A DNA stretch of 23,357 nucleotides, taken from IMG/VR virus record IMGVR_UViG_3300042291_000391, positions 1 to 23,357 of that record, one strand, 5' to 3'. The position numbers were made by a program, and so were the translations under genes. Under the pieces are notes generated by a model. The model worked only from the letters and a program-made list of their open reading frames with translations. It was not told the DNA's origin and did not search any database. Of this stretch, positions 5,506 through 13,143 are shown piece by piece. The first letter of the stretch is position 1. Every line of letters starts with the position of its first letter. Source of the DNA: a virus.

Positions 5506-6813
5506 ATGAAACCAACATTAAATGAAAAGTTCCTCGCCTACCTAGCACTGTTTAGCGGACTATTCCTATCACTGGTCGCAGAGTACTACAGTATTCTCGG
5601 CCTAACTTCTATTTTCTCCGCCGCAGTTATCCCTGTAGTTATCATGGGCATAGCATTAGGCCTGGGTAAAATATCAGCAACACTATGGCTCAAACAAAAC
5701 TGGAGTATTGCACCGTGGTCAATGCGGATTTATCTATTCACCGCTATCATAGTGCTTATGATAGTTACGTCAATGGGTATCTTTGGATTCCTAAGTAAAG
5801 CACACAGTGACCAAAGCCTAGTAAGCGGTGATGTACAGGGTAAGATTGCAATATATGATGAAAAAATTAAAACAGCAAAAGAGAACATTGAAGCCAACCG
5901 CAAGCAACTTAAACAAATGGATGAGGCGGTTGACCAAGTCATGGGTCGCAGTCAAGATGAAAAAGGTGCCGACAAAGCGGTTTCAATACGCAAAGCTCAG
6001 TCTCGTGATCGCAGTGCGGTGGCCAAAGACATTGAAGCCAACCAGAAGCTTATTGCTACTCTTAATGACCAAGCCGCACCTATTCGAGCAGAAGTACGTA
6101 AAGTAGAAGCCGAAGTAGGCCCAATCAAATACATAGCACAGTTTGTCTATGGTGAAGCCAACGAAGGTCTATTAGAAAAAGCAGTAACTTGGGTTATCAT
6201 TATCCTGATTGTAGTATTTGATCCAATGGCAGTAATTTTGTTGTTAGCAAGTCAGATTAGTTTCCAGCGGTTTCGAGAACAAGAAGAAGAACAAGCAGTT
6301 CAAGATTGGTTTGACCAAGGTCGAGAACGTGCTCGTCAGTTAGATAAAGAAGCGGCCATGCAAAAAATTGAAGAGGAAGTTGCAGAGGGTAACATTGAAC
6401 AGGACCCTATTAACGTAAACAACGAACAACCCACTGTTACAAAATCTCTGTTAGAGCAACATCCATATCTTAATCAACCGTTTGCACATTTTAAAGATCT
6501 GAAACCAATAGTTTATAAAGCGGAGGGTGACAGCCCAAAAGGACCGGTTGTTGATGTAGTCTCCCCGGAACCCACTGTCACAGATACACCATTGTTTGTA
6601 CAAAACGAAGAGCAAGCAGAAAGCGATCTTTGGACAAAAACCGCTATTAGCAAAGAAGAATATTTTGAAACCAGCGCAGCCGTCAATCTAGATCCCTACA
6701 ACGATGCACCTCCGCCAGAAGTTGCAGAATACATTGAACTTGTAAAATCTAAACGCATATCCTTGCGTGATGTCCCCAAGGAGTATATAATGGCAGTTAA
6801 GGCAAGAATATAA
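5506..6813 (+). CDS. Membrane protein with coiled coil, conserved T4-like type
   Basis: A 435-residue protein. Three hydrophobic segments lie in the first about 105 residues (LALFSGLFLSLVAEYYS; SAAVIPVVIMGIALGLG; IYLFTAIIVLMIVTSMGIFG). A long charged coiled coil follows (about 115-210). One more membrane segment is VTWVIIILIVVFDPMAVILL, and an acidic soluble tail runs to the C-terminus. Probably an inner-membrane protein with a large cytoplasmic or periplasmic coiled coil. Function unknown; membrane remodelling, lysis control or superinfection exclusion are all possible. ATG 5506 is preferred to an upstream TTG at 5482. An ATAAATA box lies 10 bases ahead. It overlaps the next gene as TAATG. 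Confidence 0.8.
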   Translation: MKPTLNEKFLAYLALFSGLFLSLVAEYYSILGLTSIFSAAVIPVVIMGIALGLGKISATLWLKQNWSIAPWSMRIYLFTAIIVLMIVTSMGIFGFLSKAHSDQSLVSGDVQGKIAIYDEKIKTAKENIEANRKQLKQMDEAVDQVMGRSQDEKGADKAVSIRKAQSRDRSAVAKDIEANQKLIATLNDQAAPIRAEVRKVEAEVGPIKYIAQFVYGEANEGLLEKAVTWVIIILIVVFDPMAVILLLASQISFQRFREQEEEQAVQDWFDQGRERARQLDKEAAMQKIEEEVAEGNIEQDPINVNNEQPTVTKSLLEQHPYLNQPFAHFKDLKPIVYKAEGDSPKGPVVDVVSPEPTVTDTPLFVQNEEQAESDLWTKTAISKEEYFETSAAVNLDPYNDAPPPEVAEYIELVKSKRISLRDVPKEYIMAVKARI

Positions 6814-7214
6814 TGGACAATAGAATAACATTAATAACCCCTCCTGATTTTTTTGAGAATGAATCGTACAGCATTATGTTTGTACATCTATCAGATGAAG
6901 ATCAAGCTGTAGTAAGTAAATGGCTGGCCAACGCTAATCTTACTGAGCATATTAACATTTATTTTTATGATCACGAAATAAGTTTAGAATGGTTTTTCTA
7001 CGCATTGTCTAGATGTGACTACAAGTATATTGATCTAGGCAGTCTCAATTATGTCACTGCTCAATTAAGTGGATATATCCTAGGTAAGAAAAACACCTAC
7101 TACAAAACCGGAGACGAAAGCAGATCCGCAGTTAGCCACTTCATCAATCAGAATCGGATAACTAAGATAGAATCATTCTTAGAAAGAGCATTTAATGACA
7201 AAATCGGAAACTAA
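6813..7214 (+). CDS. Conserved-type phage protein of unknown function, 133 aa
   Basis: A soluble alpha/beta protein beginning MDNRITLITPPDFFENESYS. The pattern 'SIMFVHLSDEDQAVVSKWLA... INIYFYDHE... YIDLGS' alternates strands and helices, like a small Rossmann-type fold. It overlaps the membrane gene by one base and clpX by 20, so expression of the three is linked. No catalytic motif is seen and I cannot name it. Confidence 0.75.
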   Translation: MDNRITLITPPDFFENESYSIMFVHLSDEDQAVVSKWLANANLTEHINIYFYDHEISLEWFFYALSRCDYKYIDLGSLNYVTAQLSGYILGKKNTYYKTGDESRSAVSHFINQNRITKIESFLERAFNDKIGN

Positions 7215-8427
7215 TCACAAATGTGATTTTTGCAATAAGAGCAAGGAAGACGTAGAGAAGTTAATTGTTGGAGACAATGCCGCTATATGTAACGACTGTG
7301 CAGAACTATGCATTGACATACTCAAAGACGAGAAAGTTAAAAATTTCCCCAATACACTTAAACTACTAAACCCCGTTAAAATAAAAGAGTACCTTGACGA
7401 TTATGTTATTGGGCAAGACGATGCTAAGATTGCTCTTAGCGTAGCCGTGAGCCAACACTTCAAACGTATTAACAATCCCAGTAAAACAATCGAACTTGAA
7501 AAGACTAACGTGCTTATGTTAGGGCCTACTGGTTGCGGTAAGACTATGATGGCACGTAAGATTGCGGATTACCTAGACTTACCTTTTGCCATTTGTGATG
7601 CTACAGGCATTACAGAAGCGGGCTATGTAGGTGACGATGTCGAAAGCATTCTTACACGACTAATTAGTGAAGCAGATGGTGACTTAGAAAAAGCTGCTCG
7701 CGGCATTGTCTATATTGATGAGATTGATAAAATTAGTCGTAAAGGCGAAAGTGCCAGTATTACCCGTGATGTCAGCGGCGAAGGGGTCCAACAGGCCCTG
7801 CTCAAGATGATTGAAGGAAGTATCATGCGGGTACCTTCAACAAGTAAAAGAAAGCATCCAGGTAGCGACATGCAGGAGATTGACACTCGAAGTATCTTGT
7901 TTATCTGTGGCGGTGCCTTTGTGGGAATTGACAAAATTATCAAACAACGCACTGGAGCCAGAAGTGTTGGCTTCCATGCAAATGTAGATAACGTAGAAGA
8001 TAACCCGGACGTGTTTCACGACGTAACAACTAAAGACCTTATTAAATTTGGATTAATTCCGGAATTTGTAGGCAGATTTGGATTGATTACCAATGTGGAT
8101 GAGCTCACTGAAGATCAACTGGTCAACATCTTAAAAGAGACTAAAAACAGTACTATCAAACAATATCAGTACCTGTTTGAATTAGACGGCATTAATCTAG
8201 ATTTTGAACAAGATGCCTTACGTGAAATTGCTAAGAAAGCTAAAGAATTAAAAACAAACGCTCGTGGCCTTAAAAACATTATTGAAAAGATATTAATGCC
8301 TTATCAGTTTGATGCGGTAGATCTTGTAGCTCGTGGTTTAAAATCAATTCGGATAAGTAAAGATACGATTGATGGGAAGCCAGCCATCATGGTTTTTGAT
8401 AAAAAAGTAAAGAATGAGCAAAAATAA
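7195..8427 (+). CDS. clpX: ClpX, ATP-dependent unfoldase of the ClpXP protease
   Basis: A full-length 410-residue ClpX. The N-terminal zinc-binding domain has four cysteines (C10, C13, C32, C35). The AAA+ core has Walker A GPTGCGKT (110-117), Walker B VYIDEID (172-178), the pore loop GYVG, the RKH loop (SKRKH) and a sensor-2 arginine in NARGLKNI. The ClpP-docking loop reads VGF (RTGARSVGFHAN) where the bacterial motif is IGF, so docking to host ClpP may be kept. ClpX unfolds proteins, including those carrying ssrA tags. No clpP is in the window. It overlaps the genes on both sides. Presence of a phage tmRNA 3.6 kb upstream suggests a functional pair. Confidence 0.96.
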   Translation: MTKSETNHKCDFCNKSKEDVEKLIVGDNAAICNDCAELCIDILKDEKVKNFPNTLKLLNPVKIKEYLDDYVIGQDDAKIALSVAVSQHFKRINNPSKTIELEKTNVLMLGPTGCGKTMMARKIADYLDLPFAICDATGITEAGYVGDDVESILTRLISEADGDLEKAARGIVYIDEIDKISRKGESASITRDVSGEGVQQALLKMIEGSIMRVPSTSKRKHPGSDMQEIDTRSILFICGGAFVGIDKIIKQRTGARSVGFHANVDNVEDNPDVFHDVTTKDLIKFGLIPEFVGRFGLITNVDELTEDQLVNILKETKNSTIKQYQYLFELDGINLDFEQDALREIAKKAKELKTNARGLKNIIEKILMPYQFDAVDLVARGLKSIRISKDTIDGKPAIMVFDKKVKNEQK

Positions 8428-8650
8428 CAAAGCAGGATTTGGCAATAAAGTAATCGTCGGCGATATGCCACTTAATGTCGCACTCCGTAAATTCAAACAA
8501 AAAGTAGAAGATTCGGGCGTATTAGAAACAGTACGAGCCAAGATGTTTTATGAAAAGCCCACCACAGAACGCAAACGTAAAAAAGGAGCCGCAAAGGCTC
8601 GCTGGAATAAGCAATTACGTGATCAAAGTTTACCTAAAAAAATGTATTGA
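8414..8650 (+). CDS. rpsU: Ribosomal protein bS21
   Basis: A 78-residue bS21 protein. The core MPLNVALRKFKQKVEDSGVL, followed by ETVRAKMFYEKPTTERKRKK and a basic tail, matches the family closely. bS21 sits on the 30S platform near the anti-Shine-Dalgarno sequence and helps mRNA binding. The N-terminus carries about 17 extra residues compared with E. coli bS21. It overlaps clpX by 14 bases. Phage-encoded bS21 is known from aquatic phages; it may replace host bS21 and bias initiation to phage mRNAs, which is inference here. Confidence 0.95.
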   Translation: MSKNNKAGFGNKVIVGDMPLNVALRKFKQKVEDSGVLETVRAKMFYEKPTTERKRKKGAAKARWNKQLRDQSLPKKMY

Positions 8651-8676
8651 CTCTAGACTAAGGTCTGTTGTATAAT
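8647..8676 (+). promoter_or_regulatory. Sigma70-type promoter for the FkbM gene
   Basis: TTGACT (8647-8652), an 18-base spacer, and TATAAT (8671-8676). The spacer contains the inverted repeat AGAC TAAG GTCT (8656-8667). The -35 box overlaps the end of bS21. Transcription would start near 8683, giving a 40-base leader with a good AAGGAG site. Confidence 0.8.
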
Positions 8677-8723
8677 TAACTAATAAATATTTTAGCGAAT
8701 ATTGATTAGAAAGGAGAACTAAT

Positions 8724-9770
8724 ATGCCGCAGAAAATTACAGCAGTCATCACCTCTCAAGAATTTGAACAACTGTTCGGATTTGTTGAACCAAGTGGGTT
8801 ATATGAAAACTCACAATTCCGCCTAGTAATAAACAAGTTTGGTAGATGCTATTGGCTTTTATCAATTGACAATTTACAAGGACCCCGTTTCTCAGGAAAC
8901 AATGTTTACTACCAAGGTAACAATAGTAGACTTATTAGAACCATTTATCCACAGGCCCGCCGCATTATTGATGTAGGTGCTAATGTAGGCAACAACACAA
9001 TTGCCTATGGAGAATGGGCACAGTATGTAGAAAGTTTTGAGCCTACTCCTACTACTCTTACTATGCTTAAGGCAAATATTGAAATTGCCAAACTTAGTAA
9101 TTTAAAAGGTATCTATTGGTCAGGCACTGATATTGCAGGATCAATCCATAGAGATGATACTGTTAATGACAGCTGGTTCTATTGGAAAGGTATACCGCAG
9201 TCAATGAACATCCATGGACAAATAACTGTTCATGAGGTTGCACTAACTAATAGGAATACCGGAACTATTGGAATACAGGATCATCCAGAACATGGTGGCC
9301 ATAACTTTGCAGTCTACGAGACTACTCAGGTTAAGAAAGAAGAATTTATTGTAAAAGTTCCTGCAAGAACTATTGACAGTTATAACTTTGAAGATGTTGA
9401 TGCTATTAAGATTGATGTTGAAGGCAGTGAATTATTTGTAATTGAAGGTGCTAAGGACACTATTGATCGATGCCGCCCAAGTGTACAGGTAGAAATTGTT
9501 CCAAAACAATGTAAGCAGTACGGGTATGATCCACAAGCATTGTATGACTTCTTTGCCCAGCGAGATTATGTTTGTGTATGTGCAGTCCGCAAGCCACTTA
9601 ACAAGAAACAGTTTGGATTATTTTTTGGTAAGAATATTGGAATGACTCATCTGCAAATACCAAAATATATGGATAGGTTATTTGTTCCACGTGAAGTACA
9701 CGAAGCTACTGACTACGGACTTATGGAACAAGCAGATACCGAATTTGAAAACTTATTTGATTTTGGTTAA
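8724..9770 (+). CDS. FkbM-family SAM-dependent methyltransferase
   Basis: A 348-residue protein with a central FkbM domain. The SAM-binding motif DVGANVGNN starts at residue 83 and is followed by an acidic ESFEPTP strand. DAIKIDVEGSELFVIEGA (around 227-244) is the family's second signature. The N-terminal 80 residues and the C-terminal about 80 residues are not recognised. FkbM enzymes methylate oxygen on sugars or small molecules, so modification of surface glycans, virion glycans or nucleic-acid sugars is possible. It has its own promoter and AAGGAGAAC as ribosome-binding site. The substrate cannot be told from the sequence. Confidence 0.9.
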   Translation: MPQKITAVITSQEFEQLFGFVEPSGLYENSQFRLVINKFGRCYWLLSIDNLQGPRFSGNNVYYQGNNSRLIRTIYPQARRIIDVGANVGNNTIAYGEWAQYVESFEPTPTTLTMLKANIEIAKLSNLKGIYWSGTDIAGSIHRDDTVNDSWFYWKGIPQSMNIHGQITVHEVALTNRNTGTIGIQDHPEHGGHNFAVYETTQVKKEEFIVKVPARTIDSYNFEDVDAIKIDVEGSELFVIEGAKDTIDRCRPSVQVEIVPKQCKQYGYDPQALYDFFAQRDYVCVCAVRKPLNKKQFGLFFGKNIGMTHLQIPKYMDRLFVPREVHEATDYGLMEQADTEFENLFDFG

Positions 9771-9778
9771 ACCAACGC

Positions 9779-9807
9779 TTGACAATAGTGCAAACTCGTG
9801 CTATAAT
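9779..9807 (+). promoter_or_regulatory. Consensus sigma70 promoter for the DGQH/HNH operon
   Basis: TTGACA (9779-9784) and TATAAT (9802-9807) with a 17-base spacer. It lies 32 bases ahead of the next ATG. GTGC (9789-9792) and GTGC (9798-9801) repeat in the spacer. Confidence 0.88.
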
Positions 9808-9839
9808 AAACACATATTAACACAGAAACAGAGGTTCAA

Positions 9840-11165
9840 ATGGCAACTAAATCGAAAACACCAGTACGCTGGTACAATGAAGAAATCAAAGACATCTACG
9901 GTGATGACCTTGATAGTATTCTAGGGCCGCGAGCCAATCGTCGCCCACTGTCGCAGGCTACTGATGCAGAAGTACGTAATATTCGTAAATGTATTAAAAA
10001 AGTTACAGATGGTGTAATTGCTACACACGATCGTGGCCTGGTTAAGTTTACTGACGCAGTACGTCTGGTACTAGAGCATCTTAAAAAGAGTATTGATCCC
10101 GCAACACTCAAGCCTGCATTATGGGGTTGGGAGTTGCCGTTATTTGATATCGCCAAGGCTGTTAAAGGATTGGAAACACATTCACAGGAAGACATTGCGC
10201 TTAACTATCGTGCCCAACGTAATATTAACGTTGTCCACTTGTTTAACCTGTTAGTTGATTTTGATTCGAGTCTAGTGTTTGGTGGCAAAGGCCGCAAAAC
10301 TTCATCTGCAGAGATCTACATCAACGACGGACAGCATGGTTCTATCCTGTTAGCATTGGTAGGTGTTGAAAAGATTCCTGCACAATATATCGAAAGCGAT
10401 CAAGAGTATCACGACTTTAATCAATTCATTGCTTGTAATATTAGTGCAATGATTGCAGACATCTACGATAATCATCGCAACCAACTTAATCGTGCTATAC
10501 GCATGAATACAGAAGTCGGCAGTATCAAACACGAAGACCAAGTGCATTATGATCTACATCAATTGTTAAATCGTGAACACGTAACTCTTATCCCCCCACG
10601 TGGCAAGACTCCTAGTGACGGTGAATCAAAACATACTGCAAAGTTCTTAGATTACTTTGAAGAATTTGATGAAGAGATTTTCAAACGTGGTATTCGTATT
10701 ATGCGTAATGCGTGGCCTACCAAGAGCGTACCACATGAGCCACTGTGGGGCCTGTGCAAACTGTTGAATAATCAACTCGAAACTGACAAGACTAAGATTC
10801 GTAAAATGGATCAAGCTATTGCATTAGCCCTCGGTGAGCGTTGGGATAAGCCAGAACAAGTTTGGCCAGAAGTCAACGCATCAATTAAAGGTCAATATCC
10901 TTTGAGTAGGTATCGGGATGCCGCAGAAACTAATACAGGTAATCGCGGTTACATGATTGGTGCGGCTATTGCTAGTACAGTTTTGAACTATGACTTGTAT
11001 ATTACTAGTCAAGCAGGTAGTCCACGGGGTCTTGGTGTTAGCCTTGCTCCAGTTGCTCGAACAGACGACGACTATGAGTTTTATCTTAGCATGCCTTTTA
11101 TGACAGCTAATGGCGAAGTTTACGATGTAAACGACATGGAAGAAGCTGAAGAAGAATCTGTATGA
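9840..11165 (+). CDS. DGQH-motif (ParB/DndB-like) protein
   Basis: A 441-residue soluble protein. The core around residues 158-185 reads EIYINDGQHGSILLALVGVE and then KIPAQYIE. This resembles the 'iiDGQHRl.A......iPv..' signature of DGQHR/ParB-like proteins, which include DndB-type regulators and nucleases. Here the final Arg of DGQHR is Gly. The rest, including an acidic C-terminal tail (NDMEEAEEES), is not recognised. It is translationally coupled to an HNH nuclease through an ATGA overlap. The pair may act on DNA, for example restricting host or rival phage DNA. The fold call is moderate; the role is inference. Confidence 0.75.
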   Translation: MATKSKTPVRWYNEEIKDIYGDDLDSILGPRANRRPLSQATDAEVRNIRKCIKKVTDGVIATHDRGLVKFTDAVRLVLEHLKKSIDPATLKPALWGWELPLFDIAKAVKGLETHSQEDIALNYRAQRNINVVHLFNLLVDFDSSLVFGGKGRKTSSAEIYINDGQHGSILLALVGVEKIPAQYIESDQEYHDFNQFIACNISAMIADIYDNHRNQLNRAIRMNTEVGSIKHEDQVHYDLHQLLNREHVTLIPPRGKTPSDGESKHTAKFLDYFEEFDEEIFKRGIRIMRNAWPTKSVPHEPLWGLCKLLNNQLETDKTKIRKMDQAIALALGERWDKPEQVWPEVNASIKGQYPLSRYRDAAETNTGNRGYMIGAAIASTVLNYDLYITSQAGSPRGLGVSLAPVARTDDDYEFYLSMPFMTANGEVYDVNDMEEAEEESV

Positions 11166-11635
11166 TTCCGAAACAAGACATCGACCGAGTAGACGAGTCT
11201 TTAATCAGTAGAACGTATTGGCGGCATTTTGATGCTAGTACGTATCTACGAAATGATCTTTACATGGAGTTTCTAAAAAGTAAAGAAAAACAGGACATGC
11301 TAAAAAAGGTTTGGGCCATTAGCATGAGTCAAAAGTGGGGATGTGATGCAGACGCACTTTATAAAAAATGTCCCGATTGTTGTCCAATTTTTAATACTCC
11401 CCTAGACTACGGTTTAGGTAAGAATACTATAGTTAGGAATGTCAGTGGCGAAAACAATGATTGGTTCCGTCCTAGCGTAGATCATATAGTAGCTCGCAGC
11501 CGCGGAGGTAATAGTAGCGATGTATCCAATATGGTTGTCATTAGTCTACGTGCTAACACGTTAAAGAATAATATAGAAACTCTAGAAGAATTGAATACCT
11601 TATATGAAGGTATTAAACATCTTTACTTTTCTTAA
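11162..11635 (+). CDS. HNH endonuclease
   Basis: A 157-residue protein with an HNH nuclease motif. VDHIVARSRGGNSSDVSNMV has the catalytic D107-H108, and the helix following (SLRANTLKNN) provides the later Asn residues. A CPDCC cluster near residue 75 may bind zinc. HNH enzymes cut DNA with one metal ion. The start overlaps the stop of the DGQH protein (ATGA), which argues for joint function rather than a free-standing homing gene. Whether its target is phage, host or competing DNA is unknown. Confidence 0.85.
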   Translation: MIPKQDIDRVDESLISRTYWRHFDASTYLRNDLYMEFLKSKEKQDMLKKVWAISMSQKWGCDADALYKKCPDCCPIFNTPLDYGLGKNTIVRNVSGENNDWFRPSVDHIVARSRGGNSSDVSNMVVISLRANTLKNNIETLEELNTLYEGIKHLYFS

Positions 11636-11650
11636 AAAAGAAAGTATAAT
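11622..11650 (+). promoter_or_regulatory. Sigma70-type promoter giving a leaderless mRNA
   Basis: TTTACT (11622-11627), a 17-base spacer, TATAAT (11645-11650). The ATG at 11657 lies only six bases after the -10 box, so transcription would start at or next to the start codon. The box overlaps the end of the HNH gene. Confidence 0.68.
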
Positions 11651-11656
11651 AAACAC

Positions 11657-12187
11657 ATGGCAAAACATCTAATGATCGATATGGAGACTATGGCAGTCTC
11701 CCCAAGTGCAGTAGTACTGAGCTTAGGCGCAGTACACTTCAATCCCTATGGAAATGGATATGGCGACAAGATCTATTTTAAAATTGACCTCGATGACCAA
11801 GACAAACTGGGCCGTGAAATCGATCCCCGAACATTGGAATGGTGGGGCAAGCAGGATCCTGCCATTATGGAAGAAGCATTTAGTGAAGAAGGTCGTATTC
11901 CACTTGCGGATGCTATGGATCAGTTCCATAAGTTTGCATGGGGATGTGATGCATTTTGGTCGCACGGTGCAACTTTTGACTTAGTCATTATTGAAAACTT
12001 ATACCGCCAACTAGGTAAAAATCTTCCCTGGCAATATTGGCAATTGCGAGATACACGTACATTATTTGATTTGGGCTTTGATCCAGACATGCCGCAGGGC
12101 AGTAAGCACGATGCCTTACAGGACGCTATTCGTCAAGCCGTGGGTGTACAAAACATCTACACTAAAATGAAAATTCGACCTAGGTAA
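11657..12187 (+). CDS. DEDDh 3'-5' exonuclease (DexA/RNase T-like)
   Basis: A 176-residue 3'-5' exonuclease. The acidic metal-binding residues are visible: D8 and E10 (MIDMET), D108 (SHGATFD), and H151-D152 with D156 (KHDALQDA), a DEDDh set. Length and the phrase TLEWWGKQDPAIMEEAF match the group of phage exonucleases related to T4 DexA and Rv2179c. It may degrade DNA or RNA ends in nucleotide recycling or mRNA turnover. There is no Shine-Dalgarno site, and a promoter lies so close that the mRNA is probably leaderless. Followed by a small gene after 4 bases. Confidence 0.88.
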   Translation: MAKHLMIDMETMAVSPSAVVLSLGAVHFNPYGNGYGDKIYFKIDLDDQDKLGREIDPRTLEWWGKQDPAIMEEAFSEEGRIPLADAMDQFHKFAWGCDAFWSHGATFDLVIIENLYRQLGKNLPWQYWQLRDTRTLFDLGFDPDMPQGSKHDALQDAIRQAVGVQNIYTKMKIRPR

Positions 12188-12191
12188 AATT

Positions 12192-12434
12192 ATGACTGAT
12201 ACAACGCCAATCCCCCCAATCCCTGGTATTCCGTCATCCCAACTACAGGATTACTATCGTGTAGGATTTGATGCTAACATTGGCGCAACTACCCTAACCC
12301 TTCGTGGAGATGCAACCAGTATAACACTAAGTTTAAGTTCGATGGAAGTTGTTCGATTGATTCGAATATTGGCAGCAACTCTTGACGATGAACTCGACAT
12401 TAAATACTACGATGACGAGGAAGACGAGGATTGA
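12192..12434 (+). CDS. Small acidic phage protein, 80 aa
   Basis: Starts with a proline-rich segment (MTDTTPIPPIPGIPSSQLQD), then alternating strands (IGATTLTLRGDATSITLSL), a helix (MEVVRLIRILAATLD), and an acidic tail (DDEEDED). No known domain is recognised. It lies 4 bases after the exonuclease stop and 3 bases before the next gene. Operon position supports it; function is unknown. Confidence 0.68.
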   Translation: MTDTTPIPPIPGIPSSQLQDYYRVGFDANIGATTLTLRGDATSITLSLSSMEVVRLIRILAATLDDELDIKYYDDEEDED

Positions 12435-12437
12435 TAT

Positions 12438-12593
12438 ATGGACGATAAAAAAGTAAAAGAATTAGAATTGAAGATTAATCTGTTGCTAGCAGAAATGAAG
12501 ATTCTTCGCGACCAGGTTAACTTGCTCAAACGTGAAAATAACCGTTCTAAGTCTAATATTACTCAAATCGCCAATCATATCAATCGTAAGTAA
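12438..12593 (+). CDS. Small coiled-coil protein, 51 aa
   Basis: A short protein starting MDDKKVKELELKINLLLAEM, with regular leucine/isoleucine spacing through residue about 33 (ELKINLLLAEMKILRDQVNLL). This predicts a single coiled-coil helix and probable oligomer formation. GAGGA lies 7 bases before ATG 12438. It follows the acidic protein by 3 bases. No function can be given. Confidence 0.68.
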   Translation: MDDKKVKELELKINLLLAEMKILRDQVNLLKRENNRSKSNITQIANHINRK

Positions 12594-12630
12594 TTTGGCT
12601 AAAAAAGGCCTATTATCAGCAATATTTTTG

Positions 12631-12659
12631 TTGACAAGATAATTAAATGACTATATAAT
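12631..12659 (+). promoter_or_regulatory. Consensus sigma70 promoter for the structured RNA
   Basis: TTGACA (12631-12636) and TATAAT (12654-12659), 17 bases apart. The nearest downstream start codon of a convincing gene is over 500 bases away, so this promoter is well placed to make the non-coding RNA that follows. Confidence 0.9.
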
Positions 12660-12664
12660 AATAA

Positions 12665-13143
12665 CATAGAGAGTAAATTATAAGGTAAGGTTCAGCAACA
12701 TTCATAATACTATGAATCGTTAGACACTGTGGTAGAATCTGGAGCAGAGTGCGTAAAAACACCGAGCGTTGAAGGAGTCTATTGAAGCAAGACTAACAAG
12801 CACAGAGTGATGGCCTGTGTAAAATAAAAGCAGTCAACCACTTACCTGTTGAATATCCTAGGATGGATACAGCAATTTAAACATTAAACTCTGAACTAAC
12901 TGCTATAGAAGATGGTCGCAGGACACAGTAGAAATACTGTTCTAGGAAACTAGACTCAAAGGAATAGACGACACATTGGAAAGACTTTGTATGTTGCTAG
13001 TAGCAGACACAATTACTAGATAGGCAACATGAATGTTGATAGGCTTGCGGAACTGAACCGATATACTGGGGAATAGGCAAGCAGAAAATAAAATACGGTT
13101 CCGCCCATCCTGCTTGTATAGGTTATATACAGCATAATTTTTT
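12665..13143 (+). ncRNA. Large structured non-coding RNA upstream of the Ro60-like gene
   Basis: About 480 bases without a credible gene. Two adjacent perfect GAAA-tetraloop hairpins are visible: ACAGTA-GAAA-TACTGT (12925-12940) and TCTAG-GAAA-CTAGA (12941-12954). Others are ATTCATA-ATAC-TATGAAT (12700-12717), AGTCT/AGACT (12776-12794), CACAG/CTGTG (12801-12819), TATCC/GGATA (12854-12869) and CTAGTA/TACTAG (12997-13019). ATGTTGC (12991-12997) can pair with GCAACAT (13024-13030). GGTAAG (12684-12689) can pair with CTTACC (12841-12846). CAACATTCAT (12696-12705) is complementary to ATGAATGTTG (13029-13038) at long range. The density of perfect stems and GNRA loops argues for an ornate RNA. It is bounded by a consensus promoter and a terminator-like hairpin. 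Possible roles are a Ro60 ligand (Y RNA-like) or a phage RNA of the GOLLD/ROOL kind; I recognise neither. Confidence 0.75.
13111..13143 (+). terminator. Terminator-like hairpin at the 3' end of the structured RNA
   Basis: TGC, bulged T, TGTATA (13111-13120), loop GGTTA, TATACAGCA (13126-13134), then TAA and a run of six T (13138-13143). GC content of the stem is low, so termination may be partial, allowing read-through into the next gene. Confidence 0.5.

Noticed and set aside
8681-8690. Further ATAAATA-type boxes (for example 5496 and 8683) as late promoters
   Set aside because: In such AT-rich sequence the motif is expected by chance; only the box that fits a virion-type gene (15808) and, weakly, the one at 16448 were listed.
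9896-10195. Minus-strand frame of 99 codons opposite the DGQH-motif gene
   Set aside because: It is a shadow of the coding frame on the other strand, with no ribosome-binding site or family resemblance. The same applies to the other minus-strand frames apart from 19378-19797.
12681-12780. Possible Y RNA-type tRNA mimic or tRNA gene
   Set aside because: No T-loop (TTCGA/TTCRA) with flanking stem and no acceptor stem could be found, so a YrlA-like module is not supported, although a Ro60 ligand of other shape remains possible.
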